Shown here: one piece after another, positions 9,682 to 19,667 of the stretch
Layout of the letters: every line of letters begins with the position of its first letter
Numbering within the stretch: the first letter of the stretch is position 1
NCBI GenBank assembly: GCA_022511245.1
Contig: JAFLRV010000004.1
Location: 1-42,127, forward strand
Direction of reading: 5' to 3'
DNA: 42,127 nt
DNA from: Coprobacter sp.
Lineage (GTDB): Bacteria > Bacteroidota > Bacteroidia > Bacteroidales > Coprobacteraceae
The notes under the pieces: generated by a model
What the model was told of the DNA's origin: nothing
Seen by the model: only the letters and a program-made list of their open reading frames with translations
The model's database searches: none
Position numbers and translations under genes: made by a program

Positions 9682-10887
9682 ATGCACATGAAAACAGTCT
9701 GGAAACTGCTTCGTCAACATATCAGCATTGCGCAATTTGCGGGATTCGTACTCGCCAATCTGGCCGGTATGATTATCGTGCTCTTCTGCCTTCAGTTTTA
9801 CAACGATGTCATTCCTTTCTTTTCGGGGAACGACAGCCTGCTGAAAAACGACTATCTTATCCTCTCCAAAAGTGTCGGCACTTCAGGTTACGGAAAAAAC
9901 AACCGGTTTACCGAATCCGATATCGAAGATATACAAGGACAGCCGTTTGTCCAGCATGTCGGGGAGTTTACCTCCAGCCAGTATCATGTATCGGCCGGTA
10001 TCAATCTCATCGGAGGACAGATGCAGCTCTCTACCCAAATGTTTTTCGAATCGGTTCCCGACCGGTTTGTCGATATTGAAACCGCCACCGACTGGCATTT
10101 CGATGAACGCACCGGATTCATTCCCATTATTCTGCCCAAAAATTACCTGAATCTGTATAATTACGGATTTGCCCAGTCCCGGAGTCTGCCCCAGCTTTCG
10201 GAAGGCATACTCGGCCTTATCGGCCTCGACATCCGGATATCGGGGAACTCGCTTTCCCGCAATTTCAAAGGCCGCATCGTCGGCTTTTCCAACCGGCTGA
10301 ATACAATACTCGTTCCCGAATCTTTCATGCAATGGAGCAACCGCACATTCGGCAACGGACACCAGGCAGAACCGGCCCGGCTCATCGTCGAGGTGAACAA
10401 TCCGGCCGACGACAAACTGGTACAATACCTGCAGGCCAAAGGATACGAGCCCGAAAATGACAAACTGGACGCCGGGAAAACCAGCTATTTTCTGAAAATA
10501 ACCGCCGCACTGGTAATCGGCATAGGCATCCTTATCAGCGCCCTCTCGTTTTTTATCCTTATGCTCAGCATCTACCTGCTGTTGCAGAAGAACACGCAGA
10601 AACTGGAAAATTTGCTGCTCATCGGGTACAGTCCGGAGCAGGTATCTCGCCCCTATCAGATATTGACCGTAGCACTCAATACCGTTGTCCTCGTCATCTC
10701 TCTCGTTGTCGTTTTTCTTGTCCGGGAACATTATCTCGAACTGTTCGGCAAGATGTGGCCGGGATTCGAAAGCAGTTCAACGACAACAGCTGTCTTGACG
10801 GGTTTTCTGCTGCTGGGATTGACATCCATACTGAATATTCTGACAATTCGTCACAAAGTAAATACCTTGTGGGACGGTACCCGATAA
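9682..10887 (+). CDS. FtsX/MacB-like ABC transporter permease
   Basis: One N-terminal TM helix, large extracytoplasmic domain, three C-terminal TM helices; 5 bp downstream of the ATPase gene. Confidence 0.8.
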   Translation: MHMKTVWKLLRQHISIAQFAGFVLANLAGMIIVLFCLQFYNDVIPFFSGNDSLLKNDYLILSKSVGTSGYGKNNRFTESDIEDIQGQPFVQHVGEFTSSQYHVSAGINLIGGQMQLSTQMFFESVPDRFVDIETATDWHFDERTGFIPIILPKNYLNLYNYGFAQSRSLPQLSEGILGLIGLDIRISGNSLSRNFKGRIVGFSNRLNTILVPESFMQWSNRTFGNGHQAEPARLIVEVNNPADDKLVQYLQAKGYEPENDKLDAGKTSYFLKITAALVIGIGILISALSFFILMLSIYLLLQKNTQKLENLLLIGYSPEQVSRPYQILTVALNTVVLVISLVVVFLVREHYLELFGKMWPGFESSSTTTAVLTGFLLLGLTSILNILTIRHKVNTLWDGTR

Positions 10888-10912
10888 AAACAGAAACATA
10901 TATCCAAGACTT

Positions 10913-12199
10913 ATGAAAACCGAACTTCTTTATACATTATATCAAGCCCACCCCGTCATCACGACCGACAGCCGCCGGTGTATTCCGGATTCTATCTTTT
11001 TCGCATTGAAAGGCGAAAATTTCAACGGAAACCGTTTTGCAGCTCAAGCACTCGAAGCCGGATGCGCTTATGCTGTCGTAGATGAAGCCGAATATGCCAC
11101 AGACAACCGCATCATACTGGTCGACAACTGCCTGAAAGCCCTGCAACAGCTGGCCCGGCATCACCGGCGCAACTTGGGATTACCCGTCATCGGCATTACC
11201 GGAACCAACGGCAAAACCACGACAAAAGAGCTTACGGCTGCCTGTCTGTCTCAAAAGTACAATATTTGGGCGACACAAGGCAATCTCAACAACCACATCG
11301 GCGTTCCGCTTACCCTGCTGCAACTCACCGCAGCCCACGAAATGGCGGTAATAGAGATGGGAGCCAGCCATCCGGGCGATATTCGGGAACTGGTCGACAT
11401 CGCCGAACCGGATTACGGCATCATCACCAATGTAGCCAAAGCCCATTTGCAGGGATTCGGCTCTTTTGAGGGGGTTATCCGCACCAAATGCGAACTGTAC
11501 GATTACATCCGGGAACATCAGGGGCATATTTTTATCCAGCACGAGAACGGCTATTTGCAGCCCCAAAGTCAAGGGATAGAAAAAACGGAATACGGAACCA
11601 CTGAAAATCTGTACGTCAGCGGCCACGTTACCGACTGCTCTCCGTTCCTTGCCTTTGAAATCCAATTCAACAGTGCCGACAAACTGGCTGTACAAACGCA
11701 ACTCATCGGGAGCTACAATCTGCCCAACGCACTGGCAGCCGCAGCCATAGCCACCCGGTTCGGAGTATCTCCTGCACAAATAAAAACAGCTATCGAAACC
11801 TATACGCCGCAAAACAAACGCTCCCAACTGCAAAAAACGGCGGACAATACGTTGATTATAGATGCCTACAACGCCAACCCGGCCAGCATGGAGGCTGCCT
11901 TGAACAACTTTATGGACATGAACGCCCCATCCAAAGCCGTCATACTCGGCAACATGGGAGAACTCGGCGACGGCAGTGCAGACGAGCACCAAAAAATCAT
12001 AGAGAAACTGGAAACAGCCGGGTTCGACAAAGTCCTGCTTTCCGGAGGAGAGTTTTGTAAAACAACGACAGACTTTCCCTGTTTCCCCGATACCGATGCG
12101 CTGGTACAGGAACTGAAACTGCATCCGTTGAAAGGATACACGATTCTGATAAAAGGTTCGAGAAGCACCCGGTTGGAACAATGCATCGAATGGCTTTGA
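10913..12199 (+). CDS. murF: UDP-N-acetylmuramoyl-tripeptide--D-alanyl-D-alanine ligase
   Basis: ITGTNGKTTTKEL, WATQGNLNNHIGVPLTLL, EMGASHPGDI, DAYNANPASMEAAL. Confidence 0.96.
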   Translation: MKTELLYTLYQAHPVITTDSRRCIPDSIFFALKGENFNGNRFAAQALEAGCAYAVVDEAEYATDNRIILVDNCLKALQQLARHHRRNLGLPVIGITGTNGKTTTKELTAACLSQKYNIWATQGNLNNHIGVPLTLLQLTAAHEMAVIEMGASHPGDIRELVDIAEPDYGIITNVAKAHLQGFGSFEGVIRTKCELYDYIREHQGHIFIQHENGYLQPQSQGIEKTEYGTTENLYVSGHVTDCSPFLAFEIQFNSADKLAVQTQLIGSYNLPNALAAAAIATRFGVSPAQIKTAIETYTPQNKRSQLQKTADNTLIIDAYNANPASMEAALNNFMDMNAPSKAVILGNMGELGDGSADEHQKIIEKLETAGFDKVLLSGGEFCKTTTDFPCFPDTDALVQELKLHPLKGYTILIKGSRSTRLEQCIEWL

Positions 12200-12240
12200 C
12201 AAATTGCTGGAACAGGCCTACGGATATCGATTAAAAACTG

Positions 12241-12248
12241 TACTTTTG
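12241..12248 (+). promoter_or_regulatory. Candidate -7 element for cca
   Basis: TACTTTTG 30 nt before the proposed cca start at 12279; no clear -33 box. Confidence 0.4.
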
Positions 12249-12278
12249 CACCTGAAAATCCCGAAATCGTTTAAATCT

Positions 12279-13718
12279 ATGCAACCGGACAGCGTACATC
12301 TTGAAAAACAGCTCAAAAATCCCTTATTCCCATTGATATCGGAAACAGCCGACGAACTGGGAATGCCCTGCTATGTCATCGGAGGATATGTCCGGGATAT
12401 ATTTCTGGAAAGGGACTCCAAAGACATCGATGTCGTCACGCTGGGCAGCGGAATCAATCTGGCGACGGCCTTTGCCGAAAAGTTAGGACCCAAAGCGCAT
12501 CTGTCCGTTTTCAAAAATTTCGGAACCGCACAGGTAAAATACAAAAATCTGGAGGTCGAATTTGTCGGTGCCCGCAAAGAGTCCTACAACCGGAACTCCC
12601 GTAAACCGATTGTGGAAGACGGGACACTGACCGACGACCAGAACCGGCGCGATTTTACGATAAATGCACTGGCGATTTGCCTGAACCGGAATCATTTCGG
12701 AGAACTGACCGACCCGTTCGGAGGAGTGAAAGATTTGACAAACCGAATCATACGCACCCCTCTCGACCCGGACATTACGTTCAGCGACGACCCGTTGCGC
12801 ATGATGCGGGCCATCCGTTTTGCAACCCAGCTCGGATTTACGATAGAAGAGCAAACTTTTCAGGCCATTGCCCGAAACAAAGAGCGCATCGAGATTATTT
12901 CCAAAGAGCGCATCATCGACGAACTGAACAAGATTATCGCCGCCAAACAACCCTCGACCGGATTCATACTGCTCGACAAATGCGGACTGCTGCCGCTGAT
13001 ATTTCCTGAACTGCATGCCCTCAAAGGTATAGAAAACCGGGACGGACGGGGACACAAAGACAATTTTTACCACACATTGACGGTGCTCGACAATGTATCG
13101 GTACAGAGCGACAACCTGTGGTTGCGATGGGCAGCCCTGTTTCACGACATTGCCAAACCGGCGACCAAGCGGTACGAAGAAAAACTGGGATGGACATTCC
13201 ACAATCACAATTTCATCGGGGCCCGCATGATTCCCGGCATATTCCGCCGGATGAAACTCCCGCTCAATGAAAAGATGAAATATGTACAGAAAATGGTCGA
13301 TCTCCATATGCGGCCGATTGTCCTGGCCGAAGAAATCGTTACCGATTCAGCCGTGCGGCGCCTGCTGTTCGACGCCGGAGACGATATCGATGATCTGATG
13401 ACATTGTGCGAAGCCGACATTACATCGAAAAACCGGGAAAAAGTAAAACGCTATCTTGCCAATTTTGCACTGGTACGCCAAAAACTCAAAGAGATAGAAG
13501 AAAAGGACCGCATCCGGAATATGCAGCCGCCGATAAGCGGAGAGGAAATTATGGAGATTTTCGGATTGAGTCCCTGCCGCACCGTAGGCGACATCAAGAC
13601 TGTACTCAAAGACGCCATATTGGACGGCATTATCCCCAACGAAAGAGAGGAAGCCTACCGCTACATGCTCGAATACGCCCGCACGCTCGGACTGGAACCG
13701 GTCAATCCGCCGGCATGA
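12279..13718 (+). CDS. CCA tRNA nucleotidyltransferase / polyA polymerase family with HD domain
   Basis: CYVIGGYVRDIFLERDSKDIDVVTLG, RRDFTINALAICL, DPLRMMRAIRFATQLGF, HD motif LFHDIAKP. Confidence 0.93.
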   Translation: MQPDSVHLEKQLKNPLFPLISETADELGMPCYVIGGYVRDIFLERDSKDIDVVTLGSGINLATAFAEKLGPKAHLSVFKNFGTAQVKYKNLEVEFVGARKESYNRNSRKPIVEDGTLTDDQNRRDFTINALAICLNRNHFGELTDPFGGVKDLTNRIIRTPLDPDITFSDDPLRMMRAIRFATQLGFTIEEQTFQAIARNKERIEIISKERIIDELNKIIAAKQPSTGFILLDKCGLLPLIFPELHALKGIENRDGRGHKDNFYHTLTVLDNVSVQSDNLWLRWAALFHDIAKPATKRYEEKLGWTFHNHNFIGARMIPGIFRRMKLPLNEKMKYVQKMVDLHMRPIVLAEEIVTDSAVRRLLFDAGDDIDDLMTLCEADITSKNREKVKRYLANFALVRQKLKEIEEKDRIRNMQPPISGEEIMEIFGLSPCRTVGDIKTVLKDAILDGIIPNEREEAYRYMLEYARTLGLEPVNPPA

Positions 13719-14187
13719 CTTTCGTCACCCGGAGGCCGATATCGTCGATGTGACGTATGACATCCTCCCGCATCCCCTGTTGCACGGAGAACCGGTATTC
13801 CCCGCTTTGCGGGAACCGGAACTGCTTTTTAAACGGAATCACCTGCTGGTAGGAGGCACCCCAGCCCGAACCGTACCACTTGCCGTAGACATCGGCCAAC
13901 CGGCACTCCAGCGTATCGGTACATGCCCGGCCCTCTTCATCGGTATATCCGACAAACAGCCACAAATTGCTATAGGCATAGTCGTTGGTATAACGCAGTG
14001 ATATATCGATATCGTAGAGACTTAACGTATCTTCTATTTCCGGCAAAAACGTCTGAATCTCCTGTTTGTCCCACCCGTCGGGCGAAAGATGATTGAATGA
14101 ATAAAATGCCACCTCTTTGTTGCGGCAGGAACACAATCCTGCCACCAGCAACAAAAACGCGCCTATGCTGTATATCGATGTTTTCAC
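13702..14187 (-). CDS. gldH: Gliding motility lipoprotein GldH
   Basis: Lipobox GLCSC, 'VAFYSFNHLSPDGWDKQE...DISLRYTNDYAYSNLWLFV', downstream of a PSP1-domain gene. Confidence 0.88.
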   Translation of the reverse strand: MKTSIYSIGAFLLLVAGLCSCRNKEVAFYSFNHLSPDGWDKQEIQTFLPEIEDTLSLYDIDISLRYTNDYAYSNLWLFVGYTDEEGRACTDTLECRLADVYGKWYGSGWGASYQQVIPFKKQFRFPQSGEYRFSVQQGMREDVIRHIDDIGLRVTKVMPAD

Positions 14188-15389
14188 GCCGGTTTCTGTG
14201 ATTCGTTCTCCGGTTTCCGGTTCGGCTTCGGAGTATTGTTGTTGCCGCCGTCACCGTTATTACCCGGTTTCTTGGCAAAAGATTTTTTCTTGCGTCTGTT
14301 CCCGTTCGATTTCTTTTTGGCTTTGTCAAACCGGGTCAGACTATCCTGCCCTACCACATCCTGAAACTCCTTCTTAACCGGCTCCTTAGCCGAATCCGGC
14401 ACCAGACTGTCAGGATGCACGCCCCGTTTGTTCAGTGCAATAATCTCAAATACACGGGAAGCATCGAGCGTAACCAGATTAACCGCCATATCCTTACTGG
14501 TGGAATAGGTCATCTGCCGCTTGAATATATCGGTCTTGAAATGGTAATAGGTCCCTTCTTTGGTCTCCAGCGGAATCTCTCTCGAAGGCAGTTTTTTCTG
14601 GCTCTCCACATAGGCATCGGCCTCATAATTGAGACAGCATTTCAGTTTGGCGCACTGTCCGGCCAGTTTCTGCGGATTGAGCGAAATATCCTGATATCGG
14701 GCGGCACTGGTAGCGACCGAAACGAAATTCGTCATCCAGCTGGAACAGCACAGCTGCCGTCCGCAAGGACCGATTCCGCCTATGCGGCCCGCTTCCTGCC
14801 GGGCTCCGATCTGTTTCATTTCAATACGCACCTTGAAAGCATCGGCGAGTACCTTAATCAGTTGGCGGAAATCGACCCGGTCATCGGCAATATAATAAAA
14901 AATGGCCTTATTGCCGTCTCCCTGATACTCCACATCGCCGATTTTCATGTTCAGTTTCAAATCTTCCGCAATTTTGCGGGCCCGCAGCATCGTATCGTGC
15001 TCCTTAGCCTTCGCCTCTTCACATTTTTCCAAATCATTGGGTTTCGCCTTGCGATAGATTCTTTTCAAATCGGGACTGTCGGGTTTTACGCCGTTTTTCT
15101 TCATCTGCAGCAGCACCAGACGACCGGTAAGCGTCACAACGCCGATATCGTGACCGGGATTGGCTTCCACCGCCACGACATCACCCTTTTCCAGTTTGAT
15201 ATGCGTCGAGTTTTTGTAATACCCTTTCCGGGTATTTTTAAACTGCACCTCCACCATGTCGGTGTCTTTATGCGATTCGGGCAAATCCGACAGCCAGTCG
15301 TAGCAATGCAGTTTGACAGCCTGCTCTTTGCAACAACACTTTTTTTTCGGTGGTTGGTTATTTATATTGTTATCTGATGTATTGTCCAT
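14184..15389 (-). CDS. PSP1 C-terminal domain protein (RicT/YaaT-like)
   Basis: 'GDVVAVEANPGHDIGVVTLTG', 'RIGGIGPCGRQLCCSSWMTNFVSVATSAARYQDISLNPQKLAGQCAKLKCCLNYE' conserved Cys-rich PSP1 core. Real start probably MDNTSDNN at 15389. Confidence 0.92.
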   Translation of the reverse strand: MDNTSDNNINNQPPKKKCCCKEQAVKLHCYDWLSDLPESHKDTDMVEVQFKNTRKGYYKNSTHIKLEKGDVVAVEANPGHDIGVVTLTGRLVLLQMKKNGVKPDSPDLKRIYRKAKPNDLEKCEEAKAKEHDTMLRARKIAEDLKLNMKIGDVEYQGDGNKAIFYYIADDRVDFRQLIKVLADAFKVRIEMKQIGARQEAGRIGGIGPCGRQLCCSSWMTNFVSVATSAARYQDISLNPQKLAGQCAKLKCCLNYEADAYVESQKKLPSREIPLETKEGTYYHFKTDIFKRQMTYSTSKDMAVNLVTLDASRVFEIIALNKRGVHPDSLVPDSAKEPVKKEFQDVVGQDSLTRFDKAKKKSNGNRRKKKSFAKKPGNNGDGGNNNTPKPNRKPENESQKPA

Positions 15390-15482
15390 ATCATCGTATT
15401 CTCTTTCAACGACACCGGCTGCAGGCTGCATCCGCATACCCGCAGCCCGTACCGTTCATGACGGGCATCTGCCCTCCTGTGT

Positions 15483-17024
15483 TTATTTTGCGAAACTTAC
15501 CGCACGGGTTTCCCGTATTACGGTTATCTTCACCTGACCCGGATAGGTCATTTCGTCTTGTATGCGTTTGGCGATTTCAGTCGAGAGATTTTCGGTTTCG
15601 GCATCGTCTATCTTGTCTGCGCCGACAATTACCCGCAACTCACGACCGGCCTGTATGGCATACGTCTTCAATACGCCCGGATAGGAAAGAGCCAGCTGTT
15701 CAAGGTCATTCAACCGTTTGATATAAGCCTCGACAATTTCCCGGCGGGCACCCGGACGAGCTCCTGAAATAGCATCGCACACCTGCACCAGCGGAGCAAT
15801 GAGACTCGACATCTCCACTTCATCGTGATGGGCTCCGATAGCATTGCAGATATCCGGTTTTTCCTTGTATTTCTCGGCCAGTTTCATACCCAGCAAAGCA
15901 TGCGGCAGTTCCGGCTCTTCATCGGGCACCTTGCCTATATCGTGCAGTAATCCGGCCCGTTTGGCTTTCTTGGGATTCAATCCCAGCTCACTGGCCATGA
16001 CAGCGCACAAATTGGCCGTTTCACGGGAGTGCTGCAACAAATTCTGACCATAAGAAGAACGGTATTTCATTTTACCTACCAGACGAATCAGTTCGGGATG
16101 CAACCCGTGAATACCCAAATCAATAGCTGTACGCTTACCCGTTTCGATAATCTCCTCTTCAATCTGTTTGCGCACTTTGGCGACAACTTCCTCGATACGG
16201 GCCGGATGTATACGGCCATCGGTTACCAGCTGGTGCAATGCCAGACGGGCAATCTCACGACGCACGGGGTCAAATGCCGAAAGAACAATCGCTTCCGGCG
16301 TATCGTCCACAATAATTTCCACTCCGGTAGCCGCTTCCAAAGCCCGGATGTTGCGGCCTTCGCGACCGATGATGCGGCCTTTCATTTCATCGGATTCGAT
16401 ATGGAACACCGTCACCGAATTTTCTATCGCCGTTTCCGTCGCTACCCGCTGTATGCTTTGTATAACGATACGTTTGGCTTCTTTGTTAGCCGTCAGTTTG
16501 GCCTCATCCATAATATCGTTGATATAGGATGCAGCCTCCGTCTTGGCCTCTTCTTTCAGCGATTCTATCAGTTTTTCCTTTGCCTCATCAGCCGAAAGAC
16601 CGGAAAGATGTTCCAGTTTCTCCACTTCGATTTTATGCAGCCGCTCCAACTCCTGTTTCTTTTTCTCAATCACTTCGAGCTGGGCATCCAGATTCGAACG
16701 AATGGCATCGGCCTCACTCTTTTTCCGTTGCAATTCCTGTTGCTGCTGATTCAGCTGCAACTCTTTCTGACGGGCTTTGGCTTCGGCCGACTGCAACTTG
16801 GCATTGCGGGCATTGGCCTGTTTCTCCATATCCGCTTTCAGGTGAAGGAACTTTTCTTTCACCTCCAGCATTTTGTTTTTCTTAATCACTTCAGCCTCTT
16901 TATCGGCCTCTTCAATAATCGATTTCACTCTGGCATTCAACAGTGTACGGTAAAGGACGTAAACCAGACCGCCCCCTGCCAACAAACAACCGACACCGAC
17001 TCCAATTAACGATATGTAATCCAT
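15483..17024 (-). CDS. rny: Ribonuclease Y
   Basis: N-terminal TM, long coiled coil, KH motif '[31 protein letters not shown]', HD motif 'LLHDIGK'. Confidence 0.96.
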   Translation of the reverse strand: MDYISLIGVGVGCLLAGGGLVYVLYRTLLNARVKSIIEEADKEAEVIKKNKMLEVKEKFLHLKADMEKQANARNAKLQSAEAKARQKELQLNQQQQELQRKKSEADAIRSNLDAQLEVIEKKKQELERLHKIEVEKLEHLSGLSADEAKEKLIESLKEEAKTEAASYINDIMDEAKLTANKEAKRIVIQSIQRVATETAIENSVTVFHIESDEMKGRIIGREGRNIRALEAATGVEIIVDDTPEAIVLSAFDPVRREIARLALHQLVTDGRIHPARIEEVVAKVRKQIEEEIIETGKRTAIDLGIHGLHPELIRLVGKMKYRSSYGQNLLQHSRETANLCAVMASELGLNPKKAKRAGLLHDIGKVPDEEPELPHALLGMKLAEKYKEKPDICNAIGAHHDEVEMSSLIAPLVQVCDAISGARPGARREIVEAYIKRLNDLEQLALSYPGVLKTYAIQAGRELRVIVGADKIDDAETENLSTEIAKRIQDEMTYPGQVKITVIRETRAVSFAK

Positions 17025-17049
17025 CTGTTTCGTGTTTAAATTATTATAA

Positions 17050-17094
17050 AAAAGCACTACAACGCAGGCATTTCTACCTCGTGCAGTGCAGGAA
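17050..17094 (-). terminator. Bulged hairpin plus U-tract between zapA and rny (terminator-like; possible small RNA 3' end)
   Basis: Minus strand: GCACTGCACGAGGTAGAAATGCCTGCGTTGTAGTGC followed by TTTTTT. Confidence 0.55.
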
Positions 17095-17119
17095 AATATT
17101 CACTCAAAAATTGGTTTGT

Positions 17120-17419
17120 TCAGTCTTTTTTCAAATAGCCATTCAACTCCTCATCCAGCTCCTTAATCGATTGGGTCAACATATCTACATCACGCGACTC
17201 TTTCATCTTCAAATATGTATATGCTATTTCCAAAGCTGCCATACTCAAAAAATCCTGTTGACTTTTCGCTTCATCCGCACGGTAACGTGTGGCATAATTG
17301 GCCAGCTTCACCTCTATCAATTTTGCCGCTTTCCGGATTAACTCTTCCTCTTCCCGTTTAATAGTGAGAGAATGAGTTTTCCCAGCTATTATCAAATTAA
17401 TTTTCAACTTATCGTTCAT
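17120..17419 (-). CDS. zapA: Cell division protein ZapA
   Basis: 99 aa, 'KINLIIAGKTHSLTIKREEEELIRKAAKLIEVKLANYATRYR...LSMAALEIAYTYLKM'. Confidence 0.88.
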   Translation of the reverse strand: MNDKLKINLIIAGKTHSLTIKREEEELIRKAAKLIEVKLANYATRYRADEAKSQQDFLSMAALEIAYTYLKMKESRDVDMLTQSIKELDEELNGYLKKD

Positions 17420-17425
17420 AGCATC

Positions 17426-17719
17426 CTATTCATTTAATAATGAGATGCACTTATCGATTTCCCGCACTAATTTGTTAAACCTGTTCCGGGCTTCACGGAC
17501 ATCTTCCATACCGAAAGACAACCCTTTTGCCGTTTTCAGATTCTGATATTTGACCTTCATCTCCTCCAATTCCGTTTTGAGAGCCGTTATTTCATTCGAT
17601 TGTTGCTCAATAACCTGTTCTTTGGTCTCGACCAGCTCCTTCAGTTCTTCATAACGCCTCATCATCTCTTTGATTTTAGCGCTTAAAGCATCCAATGACA
17701 ATTTCGGATTATCGGACAT
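17426..17719 (-). CDS. Small coiled-coil protein upstream of zapA (ZapB-like)
   Basis: 97 aa, continuous heptad-rich coiled coil, 6 bp from zapA. Confidence 0.7.
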   Translation of the reverse strand: MSDNPKLSLDALSAKIKEMMRRYEELKELVETKEQVIEQQSNEITALKTELEEMKVKYQNLKTAKGLSFGMEDVREARNRFNKLVREIDKCISLLNE

Positions 17720-17737
17720 TCTATATCAAATTCTACA

Positions 17738-17745
17738 CAAATATA
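17738..17745 (-). promoter_or_regulatory. Candidate -7 element for the zapB-like/zapA/rny direction
   Basis: Minus strand TATATTTG 19 nt before the start at 17719; no clear -33. Confidence 0.4.
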
Positions 17746-17934
17746 GGAATTATCATCGAATATCGGCACATATAATCAAATATTTTAACTCTTTCCTAAA
17801 AATTTTTACGACGACACAACACTTTCCGACGAGACCCAAAACAAACAAAATCCTCGTAATACCATGTATCATAATAAGTTATGAGAATACATAAACATAG
17901 TTGTCATAAAATCGGAACACCCATATAATTTTTG

Positions 17935-17942
17935 TATCTTTG
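17935..17942 (+). promoter_or_regulatory. Candidate -7 element for the radical SAM gene
   Basis: TATCTTTG 24 nt before ATG 17966; no clear -33 at standard spacing. Confidence 0.4.
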
Positions 17943-17965
17943 TCACAAAATACAAACTTACGTTT

Positions 17966-19615
17966 ATGAGACTACTTTGGATTGACCTGAACAGTTCCTA
18001 TACCCATGCTTCGCTGGCTTTGCCGGCCATACATGCACAGATACCGGATGACCCGATGGTCAAATGGACGGTCGTATCGGCCACCATCAATGAAAATATC
18101 GGAACCATCGTGGAGAATGCCGCCCGATACCGGCCCGATATCATCGCCGCAACAACATGGCTTTTCAACCGGGAGGTGCTGTTGCATGTCATATCCCGTC
18201 TCAAGACACTTTTTCCGGCGGCCACCGTCATTTTGGGAGGCCCCGAATTTTTAGATAAAAACTATGTTTTCTTACAGTCACACCCCTATATCAACTGTGT
18301 CTTTCGGGGCGAAGGAGAAGAGCATTTCCCGCAATGGCTTCAGGTGGTCTATGATGTCGAACAGTGGGAAAACATCGCCGGACTCTGTTATTTCGACAAC
18401 CGGGGAACATATCACGACAACGGTACAGCCCATGTACAGCAATTCGACCGGCTGAAAGCTCCCGAATCGAGCCGTTTTTTCAACTGGGAGAAACCGTTTG
18501 TTCAGCTGGAAACGGCTCGGGGATGCTTCAATACCTGTGCCTTTTGCGTGAGCGGCGGAGAAAAACCGGTACGGACCCTTCCCGTCGAAAGTATACGTAC
18601 CCGGCTGCAAAACATCGCCGCTCACGGCATACGGGAAGTCCGCATACTCGACAGAACGTTCAATTACGACGCCGCACGGACACAAGCATTGCTCGCCCTT
18701 TTCTGTGAGTTCAAAGACACCCTGCGGTTCCATGTAGAGGTTCATCCGGGATTGCTCACCGACAGCATAAAAGAAACACTCCGCAACATCCCGTCGGGAT
18801 TGCTGCATATCGAAGCCGGCATACAAAGTCTGCACGAAGAAGTACTTGAACGCTGTGAACGTAAAGGCGATTTCAAGAATTCGCTGGAAGGACTGACTTT
18901 TTTGTGTCACCTGCCCAATGTGAAAACCCATGCCGATTTAATTGCCGGACTGCCGTTGTACCGTTACAAAGACATTATCGAAGACGTGCATATACTGGCA
19001 TTAATCGGAGCCGAAGAGATACAGCTCGAATCCCTTAAAATTCTTCCGGGCACGGTCATGAGAAACCAGGCCGTCCAATGGGGCATACGATACGCTCCCC
19101 TGCCGCCTTATGAAGTGCTGCAGACCGATGACATGTCGACCGGCGAACTGCAGCAGGCCCGTCGGCTGTCCCGCCTGCTCGACTACTATTACAACTGCCC
19201 GGCATGGAGACGCATCACCCGCCAGCTTATATTGAGGGAATGCGATTTTATCATCCGGTTTCTCGAATACCTCACGGATTGCGGCGCAATAGAAAAACCG
19301 CTGAGCATCGAAAAACGGGGGCTCCTGCTTTATACGTTCTGTCGGAGAGAATATCCTCGACATGCCGAGTCCGTGTCGGTTGCTTGGATTCAGGCCGGCA
19401 TGTCCCTGAAAAAAGAGCCGGCAAAGGGAATCCGGACCAAAGGTTTACAACCGCCGTCCGACTGGAGAATCATCGAAGGCGAATATCGTGAAAACATGAA
19501 ACTCTGCACCCTGACGGGAACCAACATTCAATATTGGTTCGGCTACGACATCCGGGAGAAACAGGGAGTTCCGCACATGGTAGCCATTACCGATTTGCAG
19601 AAATCTCCCGAATAA
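17966..19615 (+). CDS. B12-binding domain radical SAM protein (DUF4080-type)
   Basis: N-terminal cobalamin-binding-like domain (VILGGPEF), radical SAM cluster motif ETARGCFNTCAFCVSGG (CX3CX2C), 'LIAGLPLYRYKDI...LQLESLKILPGT' type motifs. Confidence 0.9.
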   Translation: MRLLWIDLNSSYTHASLALPAIHAQIPDDPMVKWTVVSATINENIGTIVENAARYRPDIIAATTWLFNREVLLHVISRLKTLFPAATVILGGPEFLDKNYVFLQSHPYINCVFRGEGEEHFPQWLQVVYDVEQWENIAGLCYFDNRGTYHDNGTAHVQQFDRLKAPESSRFFNWEKPFVQLETARGCFNTCAFCVSGGEKPVRTLPVESIRTRLQNIAAHGIREVRILDRTFNYDAARTQALLALFCEFKDTLRFHVEVHPGLLTDSIKETLRNIPSGLLHIEAGIQSLHEEVLERCERKGDFKNSLEGLTFLCHLPNVKTHADLIAGLPLYRYKDIIEDVHILALIGAEEIQLESLKILPGTVMRNQAVQWGIRYAPLPPYEVLQTDDMSTGELQQARRLSRLLDYYYNCPAWRRITRQLILRECDFIIRFLEYLTDCGAIEKPLSIEKRGLLLYTFCRREYPRHAESVSVAWIQAGMSLKKEPAKGIRTKGLQPPSDWRIIEGEYRENMKLCTLTGTNIQYWFGYDIREKQGVPHMVAITDLQKSPE

Positions 19616-19640
19616 TTCCGGCCCGACCGGTACCCATTCG

Positions 19641-19648
19641 TATATTTG
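19641..19648 (+). promoter_or_regulatory. Candidate -7 element for the Crp/Fnr gene
   Basis: TATATTTG 20 nt before ATG 19668. Confidence 0.4.
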
Positions 19649-19667
19649 TGACAGAAACCAGCGCATT

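Noticed and set aside
11180-12202. 340-aa minus-strand ORF antisense to murF
   Set aside because: Shadow ORF; murF is certain on the plus strand.
12204-12278. 25-aa N-terminal extension of cca
   Set aside because: A -7-like element lies inside it and homology starts after 12279.
14415-15377. 320-aa plus-strand ORF antisense to the PSP1 gene
   Set aside because: His/Phe/Ile-rich shadow frame; PSP1 core motifs are clear on the other strand.
16029-17009. 326-aa plus-strand ORF antisense to rny
   Set aside because: Phe/Leu-rich mirror of the rny coiled coil, not a membrane protein gene.
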